Positions 34,681-42,329 of a DNA stretch of 64,000 nucleotides are shown piece by piece. Numbering within the stretch: position 1 is the first letter of the stretch; the number at the start of each line of letters is the position of its first letter. The position numbers were made by a program, and so were the translations under genes. Source of the stretch: Citrobacter tructae (GTDB lineage Bacteria > Pseudomonadota > Gammaproteobacteria > Enterobacterales > Enterobacteriaceae). The notes below the pieces were generated by a model. That model saw nothing but the letters and a program-made list of their open reading frames with translations, was not told the DNA's origin and made no database searches. The stretch is from contig NZ_CP038469.1 of assembly GCF_004684345.1 (NCBI RefSeq), forward strand, positions 4,774,001 through 4,838,000. Direction: 5' to 3'.

Positions 34681-35514
34681 ATGTTTGCTGTTTCCTCCCG
34701 ACGCGTGCTGCCCGGTTTTACCTTAAGCCTGGGCACCAGCTTACTGTTTGTTTGCCTGATATTGCTGCTGCCGCTCAGTGCGCTGGTGATGCAACTGGCG
34801 CAAATGAGCTGGGCACAATACTGGGAAGTGATCACCAATCCGCAGGTGGTGGCAGCCTATAAGGTGACGCTGCTGTCCGCGTTTGTGGCATCAATTTTTA
34901 ACGGTGTGTTTGGCCTGCTGATGGCGTGGATCTTAACCCGTTATCGCTTTCCTGGTCGTACGCTGCTGGATGCGTTAATGGACCTGCCGTTTGCACTGCC
35001 CACGGCGGTGGCGGGCTTGACTCTGGCATCGCTGTTTTCGGTGAACGGTTTTTACGGCGAGTGGCTAGCGAAGCTTGATATTAAGGTGACCTACACATGG
35101 CTCGGTATTGCGGTAGCTATGGCGTTCACCAGCATTCCGTTCGTGGTACGCACCGTACAACCGGTGCTGGAAGAGTTAGGCCCGGAGTATGAAGAGGCCG
35201 CAGAAACGTTGGGTGCTACGCGGTTACAGAGCTTTCGTAAAGTGGTGCTGCCGGAATTATCTCCAGCGCTGGTTGCGGGTATCGCGCTCTCCTTCACCCG
35301 CAGTCTGGGGGAGTTTGGCGCCGTTATTTTCATCGCCGGGAACATTGCGTGGAAAACGGAAGTCACCTCGCTGATGATTTTTGTCCGCTTGCAGGAGTTT
35401 GACTACCCGGCCGCCAGCGCGATTGCGTCGGTGATCCTCGGGGCATCGCTGTTGCTGCTGTTTTCGATTAACACCCTGCAAAGTCGCTTTGGTCGACGCG
35501 TGGTAGGTCACTGA
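34681..35514 (+). CDS. cysT: CysT (CysU), sulfate/thiosulfate ABC permease
   Basis: First membrane subunit of the importer: 277 residues, six predicted helices, with the EAA loop that contacts CysA (EEAAETLGATRLQSFRKVVLPEL). It begins on the base after the cysP stop and overlaps cysW by one base (TGATG), so cysPTWA is a tightly coupled operon. Confidence 0.96.
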   Translation: MFAVSSRRVLPGFTLSLGTSLLFVCLILLLPLSALVMQLAQMSWAQYWEVITNPQVVAAYKVTLLSAFVASIFNGVFGLLMAWILTRYRFPGRTLLDALMDLPFALPTAVAGLTLASLFSVNGFYGEWLAKLDIKVTYTWLGIAVAMAFTSIPFVVRTVQPVLEELGPEYEEAAETLGATRLQSFRKVVLPELSPALVAGIALSFTRSLGEFGAVIFIAGNIAWKTEVTSLMIFVRLQEFDYPAASAIASVILGASLLLLFSINTLQSRFGRRVVGH

Positions 35515-36389
35515 TGGCAGAGATTACCCAATTGAAACGCTATGGCGCGCCCCGCATCAACTGGGGGAAATGGTTTCTGATTGGCACGGGTATGCTGGTA
35601 TCCGCGTTTATTTTGCTGGTGCCGATGATTTACATTTTCGTGCAGGCGTTCAGCAAGGGATTAATGCCAGTACTACAGAACCTGGCCGACCCGGACATGC
35701 TGCACGCCATCTGGCTGACGGTGCTGATCGCGCTGATTGCCGTGCCAGTGAATCTGGTGTTTGGCGTGCTGCTGGCGTGGCTGGTGACCCGTTTTAATTT
35801 CCCAGGTCGTCAGTTATTGCTGACGTTGCTGGATATCCCGTTTGCTGTCTCTCCGGTGGTTGCCGGTCTGGTGTATCTGCTGTTTTACGGCTCCAACGGC
35901 CCGCTCGGCGGCTGGCTGGATGAGCACAACCTGCAGATTATGTTCGCCTGGCCGGGAATGGTGCTGGTCACTGTTTTCGTCACCTGTCCGTTTGTGGTGC
36001 GCGAACTGGTGCCGGTTATGTTAAGCCAGGGTAGCAATGAAGACGAAGCGGCTGTTCTGCTTGGCGCATCCGGCTGGCAGATGTTCCGCCGCGTGACGCT
36101 GCCGAATATTCGCTGGGCGCTGCTGTACGGCGTGGTGTTGACCAATGCCCGCGCGATTGGCGAGTTCGGTGCGGTGTCGGTGGTATCCGGCTCGATTCGC
36201 GGCGAAACGCTGTCGCTGCCGTTACAGATTGAATTACTGGAGCAGGACTACAACACCGTCGGCTCCTTTACCGCTGCGGCCTTATTAACGCTGATGGCGA
36301 TTGTTACCCTGTTTTTGAAGAGCATGTTGCAATGGCGTCTGGAGAACCAGGAAAAACGCGCGCAACAGGAGGAAAATCATGAGCATTGA
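35514..36389 (+). CDS. cysW: CysW, sulfate/thiosulfate ABC permease
   Basis: Second membrane subunit: 291 residues, six helices, EAA loop EDEAAVLLGASGWQMFRRVTLPNI. The start ATG overlaps the cysT stop by one base; the 3' end overlaps cysA by 11 bases. The tail is charged (ENQEKRAQQEENHEH), as in the E. coli protein. Confidence 0.96.
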   Translation: MAEITQLKRYGAPRINWGKWFLIGTGMLVSAFILLVPMIYIFVQAFSKGLMPVLQNLADPDMLHAIWLTVLIALIAVPVNLVFGVLLAWLVTRFNFPGRQLLLTLLDIPFAVSPVVAGLVYLLFYGSNGPLGGWLDEHNLQIMFAWPGMVLVTVFVTCPFVVRELVPVMLSQGSNEDEAAVLLGASGWQMFRRVTLPNIRWALLYGVVLTNARAIGEFGAVSVVSGSIRGETLSLPLQIELLEQDYNTVGSFTAAALLTLMAIVTLFLKSMLQWRLENQEKRAQQEENHEH

Positions 36390-37476
36390 GATTGCCAATA
36401 TTAAGAAGTCTTTTGGTCGCACCCAGGTGCTGAACGATATCTCGCTGGATATTCCTTCGGGTCAGATGGTCGCACTGCTGGGGCCATCCGGCTCGGGTAA
36501 AACGACTCTGTTGCGCATTATTGCCGGGCTGGAGCATCAGTCCAGCGGGCATATCCGTTTTCACGGTACGGACGTCAGTCGTCTGCACGCGCGCGACCGT
36601 AAGGTGGGGTTCGTATTTCAACACTACGCGCTGTTTCGTCATATGACCGTTTTCGACAATATCGCTTTTGGCCTGACGGTTCTGCCACGTCGCGAACGTC
36701 CAAATACCGCCGCCATCAAAGCAAAAGTCACCAAGTTGCTGGAAATGGTGCAGCTGGCTCACCTGGCAGATCGCTTCCCGGCGCAGCTTTCCGGTGGGCA
36801 AAAACAGCGTGTGGCGCTGGCGCGTGCGCTGGCGGTGGAGCCGCAGATCCTGCTGCTCGACGAACCATTTGGCGCGCTTGACGCCCAGGTGCGTAAAGAA
36901 CTGCGTCGCTGGTTGCGCCAACTGCACGAAGAGCTGAAATTCACCAGCGTGTTTGTTACCCACGATCAGGAAGAGGCGACGGAAGTGGCGGATCGCGTGG
37001 TGGTGATGAGCCAGGGCCATATCGAGCAGGCCGATGCGCCGGATCAGGTATGGCGCGAACCGGCAACCCGCTTTGTGCTGGAGTTTATGGGTGAAGTTAA
37101 CCGTCTGCAGGGCACGGTTCGCGGCGGTCAGTTCCACGTAGGCGCACATCGCTGGCCGCTGGGGTATACGCCCGCGTATCAGGGACCGGTCGATCTGTTC
37201 CTGCGTCCGTGGGAAGTGGACGTGAGCCGCCGTACCAGCCTCGATTCACCGCTGCCGGTTCAGGTGCTGGAAGCCAGCCCGAAAGGTCACTACACCCAAT
37301 TAGTTGTGCAGCCGCTGGGGTGGTATAACGAGCCGCTGACAGTGGTCATGCAGGGCGACAATCCCCCAAGTCGCGGTGAGCGCCTGTTTGTTGGGCTGCA
37401 AAATGCGCGTCTGTATAACGGCGAACAGCGCATTGAAACGCGCGAAGCGGAGCTTGCTCTGGCACAATCCGCCTGA
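36379..37476 (+). CDS. cysA: CysA, sulfate/thiosulfate ABC ATPase
   Basis: ATP-binding subunit of the importer, 365 residues. Walker A GPSGSGKT at residues 35-42, signature LSGGQKQR near 135, Walker B ILLLDEP near 155-161, and the switch histidine in FVTHDQEEA. A C-terminal TOBE-like regulatory domain follows. The ribosome site AGGAGGAAAATC lies inside the end of cysW. Confidence 0.97.
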   Translation: MSIEIANIKKSFGRTQVLNDISLDIPSGQMVALLGPSGSGKTTLLRIIAGLEHQSSGHIRFHGTDVSRLHARDRKVGFVFQHYALFRHMTVFDNIAFGLTVLPRRERPNTAAIKAKVTKLLEMVQLAHLADRFPAQLSGGQKQRVALARALAVEPQILLLDEPFGALDAQVRKELRRWLRQLHEELKFTSVFVTHDQEEATEVADRVVVMSQGHIEQADAPDQVWREPATRFVLEFMGEVNRLQGTVRGGQFHVGAHRWPLGYTPAYQGPVDLFLRPWEVDVSRRTSLDSPLPVQVLEASPKGHYTQLVVQPLGWYNEPLTVVMQGDNPPSRGERLFVGLQNARLYNGEQRIETREAELALAQSA

Positions 37477-37498
37477 TAGGTTAATTCGTATGTTTATC

Positions 37499-37530
37499 GC
37501 CCGGTGGCGCGACGCTTACCGGGCTTTTTT
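37499..37530 (+). terminator. REP-like terminator between cysA and cysM
   Basis: Stem GCCCGGT/ACCGGGC with a 12-base GGCGCGACGCTT loop, followed by TTTTTT. The loop GCGACGC core resembles a REP unit. It lies 22 bases after cysA and 14 bases before the cysM start, so cysM may be partly separated from cysPTWA transcription. Confidence 0.8.
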
Positions 37531-37543
37531 ACGAGCAGAAAAC

Positions 37544-38455
37544 GTGAACACATTAGAACAAACAATAGGCAATACGCCTCTGGTCAAACTGCAACGTCTG
37601 ACGCCGGATAACGGCAGTGAAATTTGGGTCAAACTGGAAGGGAATAATCCTGCGGGGTCAGTGAAAGATCGGGCCGCGCTGTCGATGATTGTCGAAGCAG
37701 AAAAGCGTGGAGAAATTAAGCCTGGTGATGTGCTGATCGAAGCGACCAGCGGCAACACCGGGATTGCGCTGGCGATGATTGCCGCGCTAAAGGGCTATCG
37801 CATGAAGCTGTTAATGCCGGATAACATGAGTCAGGAGCGCCGCGCCGCGATGCGTGCTTATGGTGCCGAACTGATTCTGGTGACTAAAGAGCAGGGCATG
37901 GAAGGGGCGCGTGATTTAGCCCTTGAGATGGCTCAGCGCGGTGAGGGTACGCTGCTCGATCAGTTTAACAATCCTGATAATCCGTATGCGCATTACACCA
38001 CGACCGGACCGGAAATCTGGCAACAGACGTCAGGACGTATCACCCATTTTGTCTCCAGCATGGGGACCACCGGCACCATTACTGGCGTGTCGCGTTTTCT
38101 GCGTGAGCAGGAAAAAACGGTAACTATTGTGGGCCTGCAGCCGGAAGAAGGCAGCAGTATTCCGGGTATTCGCCGCTGGCCTGCAGAGTATATGCCGGGG
38201 ATTTTTAACGCTTCGCTGGTCGATGAGGTGCTGGATATTCATCAGGATGACGCCGAGAAAACAATGCGTGAGCTGGCGGTTCGCGAGGGTATTTTCTGCG
38301 GCGTGAGTTCCGGCGGCGCGGTGGCGGGGGCCATTCGGATTGCTGAACAAACCCCGGGTTCAGTGGTGGTGGCGATCATCTGCGATCGCGGCGATCGCTA
38401 TCTCTCGACGGGTGTCTTTGGTGAAGAGCATTTCAACCAGGGGGCTGGGATTTAA
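37544..38455 (+). CDS. cysM: CysM, O-acetylserine sulfhydrylase B
   Basis: PLP enzyme that makes cysteine from O-acetylserine and sulfide, and S-sulfocysteine from thiosulfate. I use the GTG at 37544 (VNTLEQTIGNTPLVKLQRL), which gives 303 residues, exactly the E. coli length. Upstream in-frame ATGs run back through the terminator into cysA and are not credible. PLP lysine K41 in GSVKDRAAL; phosphate loop TSGNTGIALAMI; C-terminal GVSSGGAVAGAI. Its thiosulfate preference fits its place beside the thiosulfate importer. Confidence 0.95.
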   Translation: MNTLEQTIGNTPLVKLQRLTPDNGSEIWVKLEGNNPAGSVKDRAALSMIVEAEKRGEIKPGDVLIEATSGNTGIALAMIAALKGYRMKLLMPDNMSQERRAAMRAYGAELILVTKEQGMEGARDLALEMAQRGEGTLLDQFNNPDNPYAHYTTTGPEIWQQTSGRITHFVSSMGTTGTITGVSRFLREQEKTVTIVGLQPEEGSSIPGIRRWPAEYMPGIFNASLVDEVLDIHQDDAEKTMRELAVREGIFCGVSSGGAVAGAIRIAEQTPGSVVVAIICDRGDRYLSTGVFGEEHFNQGAGI

Positions 38456-38463
38456 AGTCGGTG

Positions 38464-38500
38464 GGCCTGTAGGCGCTGACAAGCGCAGCGCCATCAGGTA
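38464..38500. repeat. REP element between convergent cysM and the amidotransferase-like gene
   Basis: The stretch reads GGCCTGTAGGCGCTGACAAG then CGCAGCGCCATCAGGTA; its complement fits the REP consensus (CTGATGGCGCTGCGCTT). Located between two convergent genes, just past the cysM stop. Confidence 0.8.
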
Positions 38501-38510
38501 TCTCTGTACA

Positions 38511-39227
38511 TTATCCGCCGTGTTTCTCGACCAGTAGATCAAGGAACTGCCACAGTTTCTCATTCATCTGCTGGTAATCCCACGCACGCATCTCTTCAAC
38601 AGAGCGAATAAAGCGCTTTCCTTCAGCTTCAGCAAGTTCTTGCTCAGAGTGTTGGATCAGCCCTTCTATCGCCTCGGCGGTAAACTCCATGTGGCACTGA
38701 AAACCATAGACAAAATTACCGTATTGCACAATTTGTCGCGGACATCCCTCGCTTGCTGCAAGAACCGTAGCCTGATCGGTTAATCCCGGCATATCGTTAT
38801 GCCAGTGTCCGACCACCAGCGGCGAACCAAAGTGAGCGATCAGCGGATGTGTTTTACCTGCATCGGTTAGGGTGATGGGGTAGTGACCAATCTCTTTTTC
38901 CGGGCTTTGGCATACCTTCGCGCCCAGCGCCTCGCCAATCAGCTGTGAACCCAGGCAGATACCGACCACAATTTTACGTGCCGCAATCGCCTGGTTGATC
39001 AGATGCTGCTCGGCCTGAGAGTCAAAATATGGGCACTCTGCCAGCGTGGTACGCGGTGACTGCGGGCCACCAAACACCACCAGCATATCAAAGCCATCCG
39101 CATTGGCGGGGACAGATTCTCCAGCATATACGTGCGACCAGGTGACGGTATAGCCACGCTGTTCGGCCCACGGCAGATATGCGCCAGCAGATTCAAAAGA
39201 CTCATGAATAACAAAATGAACTCGCAC
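38511..39227 (-). CDS. yfeJ: YfeJ-like class I glutamine amidotransferase domain protein
   Basis: 238-residue cytoplasmic protein with a stand-alone GATase1 fold. The nucleophile elbow GICLGSQLIGEALGA carries the cysteine, and QCHMEFT carries the histidine/glutamate pair, so the triad is intact. Related to proteins annotated as GMP-synthase glutaminase-domain-like; the acceptor substrate is unknown. A gene of this kind occupies the same place in Salmonella (yfeJ). It lies 13 bases after the ptsJ stop, on the same strand, so the two are probably co-transcribed. Confidence 0.85.
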   Translation of the reverse strand: MRVHFVIHESFESAGAYLPWAEQRGYTVTWSHVYAGESVPANADGFDMLVVFGGPQSPRTTLAECPYFDSQAEQHLINQAIAARKIVVGICLGSQLIGEALGAKVCQSPEKEIGHYPITLTDAGKTHPLIAHFGSPLVVGHWHNDMPGLTDQATVLAASEGCPRQIVQYGNFVYGFQCHMEFTAEAIEGLIQHSEQELAEAEGKRFIRSVEEMRAWDYQQMNEKLWQFLDLLVEKHGG

Positions 39228-39240
39228 GTTTTTTCTCCTG

Positions 39241-40533
39241 TTAGCGCTTCAGCGCCTGATGAATATCAGCCGCCAGCCTGGTAATGTCGTTGTCCTCTAA
39301 CATTGACAGCGTAATGCGCAGGCCGTGTGACGGCGCATCGATGCCAAATACTTCGCCTTCACGTACCAGCCAGCCGACCTTCGCCAGCGCAAAAGCGAGT
39401 GGCTGGCTGTGGGTTTCCAGCGGTAGCCACAGATTCAAACCATCGCCTGCGGCAAGCGTAATGTCGTGCTGTCGGAGGGCATAGGTCAGTTTTTGTTGCT
39501 GTGTGGCATAAAATTGCTGAGTCTGCGCCAGTGTGTGTTGATAAGCCTCGTCATTCAGACAGGCGCAGGCTAAATCCTGTAGCAGATGGCTGACCCACTG
39601 GCTGCCGGAGTTGAGCCGCAGACGCAGTCTCGCAGAAGTGTCTGGATCGCTGGCGACGATAGCAAGGCGCAAGTCCGGGCCTAATGTTTTCGACATCGAA
39701 CGGACAATGGCCCAGTGCTTTGTTTGTGCAGCAATCACCGGATGCCACTGGGAAGCAGACAGCAGGGCAAAGTGATCGTCGATAATCACCAGCGTTTGCG
39801 GGTAGTGGGCCAGGATTTCCTGCAACCGGGCGGCACGGGCAGCGCTCAGGCTACAGCCTGTTGGATTGTGCGCGCGCGGAGTGAGGATCACCGCCCGCGC
39901 CCCTTTTTGTAGCGCGAGTTCCAGCATGTCTGGCTGCATGCCTTCGATATCCACACTAACCGGGGTTGCTGAGAACCCGGCATAACGCAACATATTAATG
40001 CTGCTTAAAAAACAGGGATCTTCGACGGCGACGCTATCGCCCGGCAGCAAATGGGCGCACAGTAGTCGTTCGATGGCATCAATGGCGCCACTGGTAATAT
40101 CAATTTCACCTGCGCCGGGCAGGGCATCCTGCATCCATTGCGTCGCCCACGCTTTAAGTCCAGGTGAGACTGCGGCGTCGCCATACAAGCGTGGATTCTT
40201 ATTTATCTTCGCGAAATAACGCCTCAGATCGGGCAGTCGGTGAGGCGCAGGGTTGCCGCCGGAAAGGTCGGTTAGGGGAGTATCCGGGCTACTGCCTTCG
40301 AGCGCGATGGGTGAGGGCACGCCTTTGATAACCGTGCCGTTACGCCCCTGACTCAGCGCCAGTCCGGTGGTGACCAGCCGTTTATATGCCGCCGCGACAG
40401 TATTGCGGTTAACGTTTAATGCCGTTGCCAGCTCCCTGACCGGCGGCAGTGTGTCCCCCGGTACTAGCGTACCTGTAGCGACATGTTGACGAATACTGTC
40501 AAAAATTTCGTTAGCGGTTTTTCCGTCGATCAT
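39241..40533 (-). CDS. ptsJ: PtsJ, MocR-family PLP-dependent transcriptional regulator
   Basis: 430 residues: an N-terminal GntR-type winged helix (residues ~1-70, LPPVRELATALNVNRNTVAAAYKRL) fused to an aminotransferase fold I domain. The PLP lysine lies in VRSMSKTLGPDLRLAI, and the phosphate/cofactor segments LTPRAHNPTGCSLS and IIDDHFALL are present. In Salmonella Typhimurium PtsJ represses pdxK and senses PLP. Here it is divergent from pdxK, with 82 bases between the starts, which supports the same role. Confidence 0.93.
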   Translation of the reverse strand: MIDGKTANEIFDSIRQHVATGTLVPGDTLPPVRELATALNVNRNTVAAAYKRLVTTGLALSQGRNGTVIKGVPSPIALEGSSPDTPLTDLSGGNPAPHRLPDLRRYFAKINKNPRLYGDAAVSPGLKAWATQWMQDALPGAGEIDITSGAIDAIERLLCAHLLPGDSVAVEDPCFLSSINMLRYAGFSATPVSVDIEGMQPDMLELALQKGARAVILTPRAHNPTGCSLSAARAARLQEILAHYPQTLVIIDDHFALLSASQWHPVIAAQTKHWAIVRSMSKTLGPDLRLAIVASDPDTSARLRLRLNSGSQWVSHLLQDLACACLNDEAYQHTLAQTQQFYATQQQKLTYALRQHDITLAAGDGLNLWLPLETHSQPLAFALAKVGWLVREGEVFGIDAPSHGLRITLSMLEDNDITRLAADIHQALKR

Positions 40534-40541
40534 TATTGACC

Positions 40542-40569
40542 TATGACAAAATGAATTTTAGCATATGAC
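40542..40569. promoter_or_regulatory. Candidate PtsJ operator (TATGAC direct repeat)
   Basis: Two copies of TATGAC at 40542-40547 and 40564-40569, exactly 22 bases apart, so they face the same side of the helix. MocR regulators usually bind direct repeats at about two helical turns. A related TATTGAC precedes the first copy. The repeat lies between the divergent ptsJ and pdxK starts. The operator role is inferred. Confidence 0.5.
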
Positions 40570-40615
40570 GATAATAGTGAGGCGTCAGCCCGCTGTCCAG
40601 CGAGAGGAGAGGTTT

Positions 40616-41482
40616 ATGGAGCAGGAGAGTGAAATACAGTCAGTGCTCTTCGACGACAAGCATCGGGCGTTGCAAACCGATATCGTCGCCGTCCAGTCAC
40701 AGGTGGTGTATGGCAGCGTAGGCAACAGCATTGCCGTACCGGCCATTAAAGCGCATGGGTTACGGGTGACGGCGGTACCGACGGTGCTGTTCAGTAACAC
40801 CCCGCATTATGAGACTTTTTACGGCGGGATTATCCCTGGCGACTGGTTTAACGGTTACCTCACCGCCTTACATGAACGCGATGCTTTGCGTGAGCTAAAG
40901 GCGGTAACCACCGGCTATATGGGGAGCGCGGAGCAGATAGAACTGCTTGCGCAGTGGCTGGAAACTGTTCGCGCCACGCATCCGGAACTGTGTATTCTGG
41001 TCGATCCGGTGATTGGCGATACCGACAGCGGGATGTACGTGAAGGCTGAAATCCCGGAGGCGTATCGCAAGCACCTGCTCCCGCTGGCGCAGGGAGTGAC
41101 ACCGAACGTGTTTGAACTACAAATGCTGAGCGGGAAACCGTGTCGCACGCTTGATGAGGCGATTCTGGCTGCTAAATCACTGCTCACTGATACGCTAAAA
41201 TGGGTGGTGATTACCAGCGCGCCGGGGGATGCCGAGGAGGTTATCAACGTGGCGGTAGTGACGGCACAGACGGTGGAAGTGTTAGCTCATCCACGAGTGA
41301 AAACGGATCTCAAGGGAACGGGCGATCTGTTTTGTGCCGAGCTGGTGAGCGGTATTGTGTCAGGGAAACCCCTTACTACCGCCACGCATGATGCCGCACA
41401 GCGCGTACTGGAAGTGATGATGTGGACGCACCAGTGCGGTTGTGATGAATTAATTCTGCCACCGGCAGGGGAGGCGCGATGA
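40616..41482 (+). CDS. pdxK: PdxK, pyridoxal/pyridoxine/pyridoxamine kinase
   Basis: Salvages B6 vitamers by 5'-phosphorylation. 288 residues from ATG 40616 (MEQESEIQSVLFDDKHRALQ), after GAGAGGAGAGGTTT; E. coli PdxK has 283. The frame extends upstream to 40565 but that passes through the promoter. Ribokinase-type features: VYGSVGNSIAVPAI near the start, DPVIGDTDSGMYV, TPNVFELQMLSGK, and the anion-hole/catalytic motif KGTGDLFCAEL. The stop overlaps the next gene as ATGA. Confidence 0.95.
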   Translation: MEQESEIQSVLFDDKHRALQTDIVAVQSQVVYGSVGNSIAVPAIKAHGLRVTAVPTVLFSNTPHYETFYGGIIPGDWFNGYLTALHERDALRELKAVTTGYMGSAEQIELLAQWLETVRATHPELCILVDPVIGDTDSGMYVKAEIPEAYRKHLLPLAQGVTPNVFELQMLSGKPCRTLDEAILAAKSLLTDTLKWVVITSAPGDAEEVINVAVVTAQTVEVLAHPRVKTDLKGTGDLFCAELVSGIVSGKPLTTATHDAAQRVLEVMMWTHQCGCDELILPPAGEAR

Positions 41483-41718
41483 AGAGTTATCGGCTGGTGG
41501 TTCGCCAGCATGGAAGGATGGTAGGGCATTTTGATACCAGCGGTACTGAAGCGCTGGAGGATATCTGCGTGGCGCGCGCCATGTTTAGCATTGCCGGCGG
41601 GTATGACTGTGAGCTGCTGGTGGCGGATTCAGAAAGACGGATGCTGGAAAGCGGGCCAGAAGGGATGAAAATCCTGATGCGCGAAGCGTGTTATCGTCCG
41701 GTGACTGCACACATTTAA
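41479..41718 (+). CDS. Small conserved-looking protein coupled to pdxK, function unknown
   Basis: 79-residue soluble protein (MKSYRLVVRQHGRMVGHFDTSGTEA...). It starts within the ATGA overlap with pdxK and has GGCAGGGGAGGCGCG as ribosome site, so it is very likely translated. No signal peptide or membrane helix; it is predicted to be alpha/beta, with a Lys/Arg-rich start and acidic middle. A small ORF sits at the same place beside pdxK in Salmonella. No function is recognised; a role near B6 metabolism is only a guess from coupling. Confidence 0.75.
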   Translation: MKSYRLVVRQHGRMVGHFDTSGTEALEDICVARAMFSIAGGYDCELLVADSERRMLESGPEGMKILMREACYRPVTAHI

Positions 41719-41732
41719 TGCCGGATAAAGTG

Positions 41733-41762
41733 TATAAAAAAATGGCGCCATCAGGCGCCATT
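41733..41762 (-). terminator. Terminator of the ptsHI-crr operon
   Basis: On the minus strand the 9-base stem AATGGCGCC/GGCGCCATT with loop TGAT is followed by TTTTT. It lies 18 bases beyond the crr stop, and also between crr and the convergent small gene after pdxK. Confidence 0.9.
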
Positions 41763-41779
41763 CTTCTCTGCGGCAAGAA

Positions 41780-42289
41780 TTACTTCTTGATGCGGATAAC
41801 CGGGGTTTCACCCACGGTCACGCTACCGGACAGTTTGATCAGTTCTTTGATTTCGTCCATGTTGGAGATAACAACCGGAGTCAGGGTAGACTTGGCTTTT
41901 TCTTCCAGCAGCGGCAGATCGAATTCAATAACCGGGTCGCCCACTTTAACGCGTTGACCTTCTTCAGCGATACGCTTGAAGCCTTCGCCTTTCAGTTCAA
42001 CGGTATCAATACCGAAGTGAACGAACAGCTCAATGCCGCTATCAGATTCGATAGAGAACGCATGGTTGGTTTCAAAGATTTTGCCGATGGTGCCGTCTAC
42101 AGGGGCAACCATTTTGTTACCGGTTGGTTTAATAGCGATGCCATCACCAACGATTTTTTCAGCAAAAACTACATCCGGCACGTCTTCGATGTTGACGATC
42201 TCGCCAGAGAGCGGAGCTATAATCTCAATAGTTCCGGTGTCTTTCTTATCATCAGAAACCAGAGATTTCAGTTTATCGAACAAACCCAT
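41780..42289 (-). CDS. crr: Crr, glucose-specific PTS EIIA component
   Basis: Soluble phosphocarrier that feeds EIICB-Glc and, depending on its phosphorylation, controls adenylate cyclase and many permeases. 169 residues. The phosphorylated histidine is H91 (ELFVHFGIDTVEL) and the partner H76 (ETNHAF), both at standard positions counting Met1. Third gene of ptsHIcrr; the start follows AGGAGAAGATC, 40 bases after ptsI. Confidence 0.98.
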   Translation of the reverse strand: MGLFDKLKSLVSDDKKDTGTIEIIAPLSGEIVNIEDVPDVVFAEKIVGDGIAIKPTGNKMVAPVDGTIGKIFETNHAFSIESDSGIELFVHFGIDTVELKGEGFKRIAEEGQRVKVGDPVIEFDLPLLEEKAKSTLTPVVISNMDEIKELIKLSGSVTVGETPVIRIKK

Positions 42290-42329
42290 GATCTTCTCCT
42301 AAGCAGTAAATTGGGCCGCATCTCGTGGA

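Noticed and set aside
36304..37149. 281-codon open frame opposite cysA
   Set aside because: Antisense to the ABC ATPase; no motif of its own.
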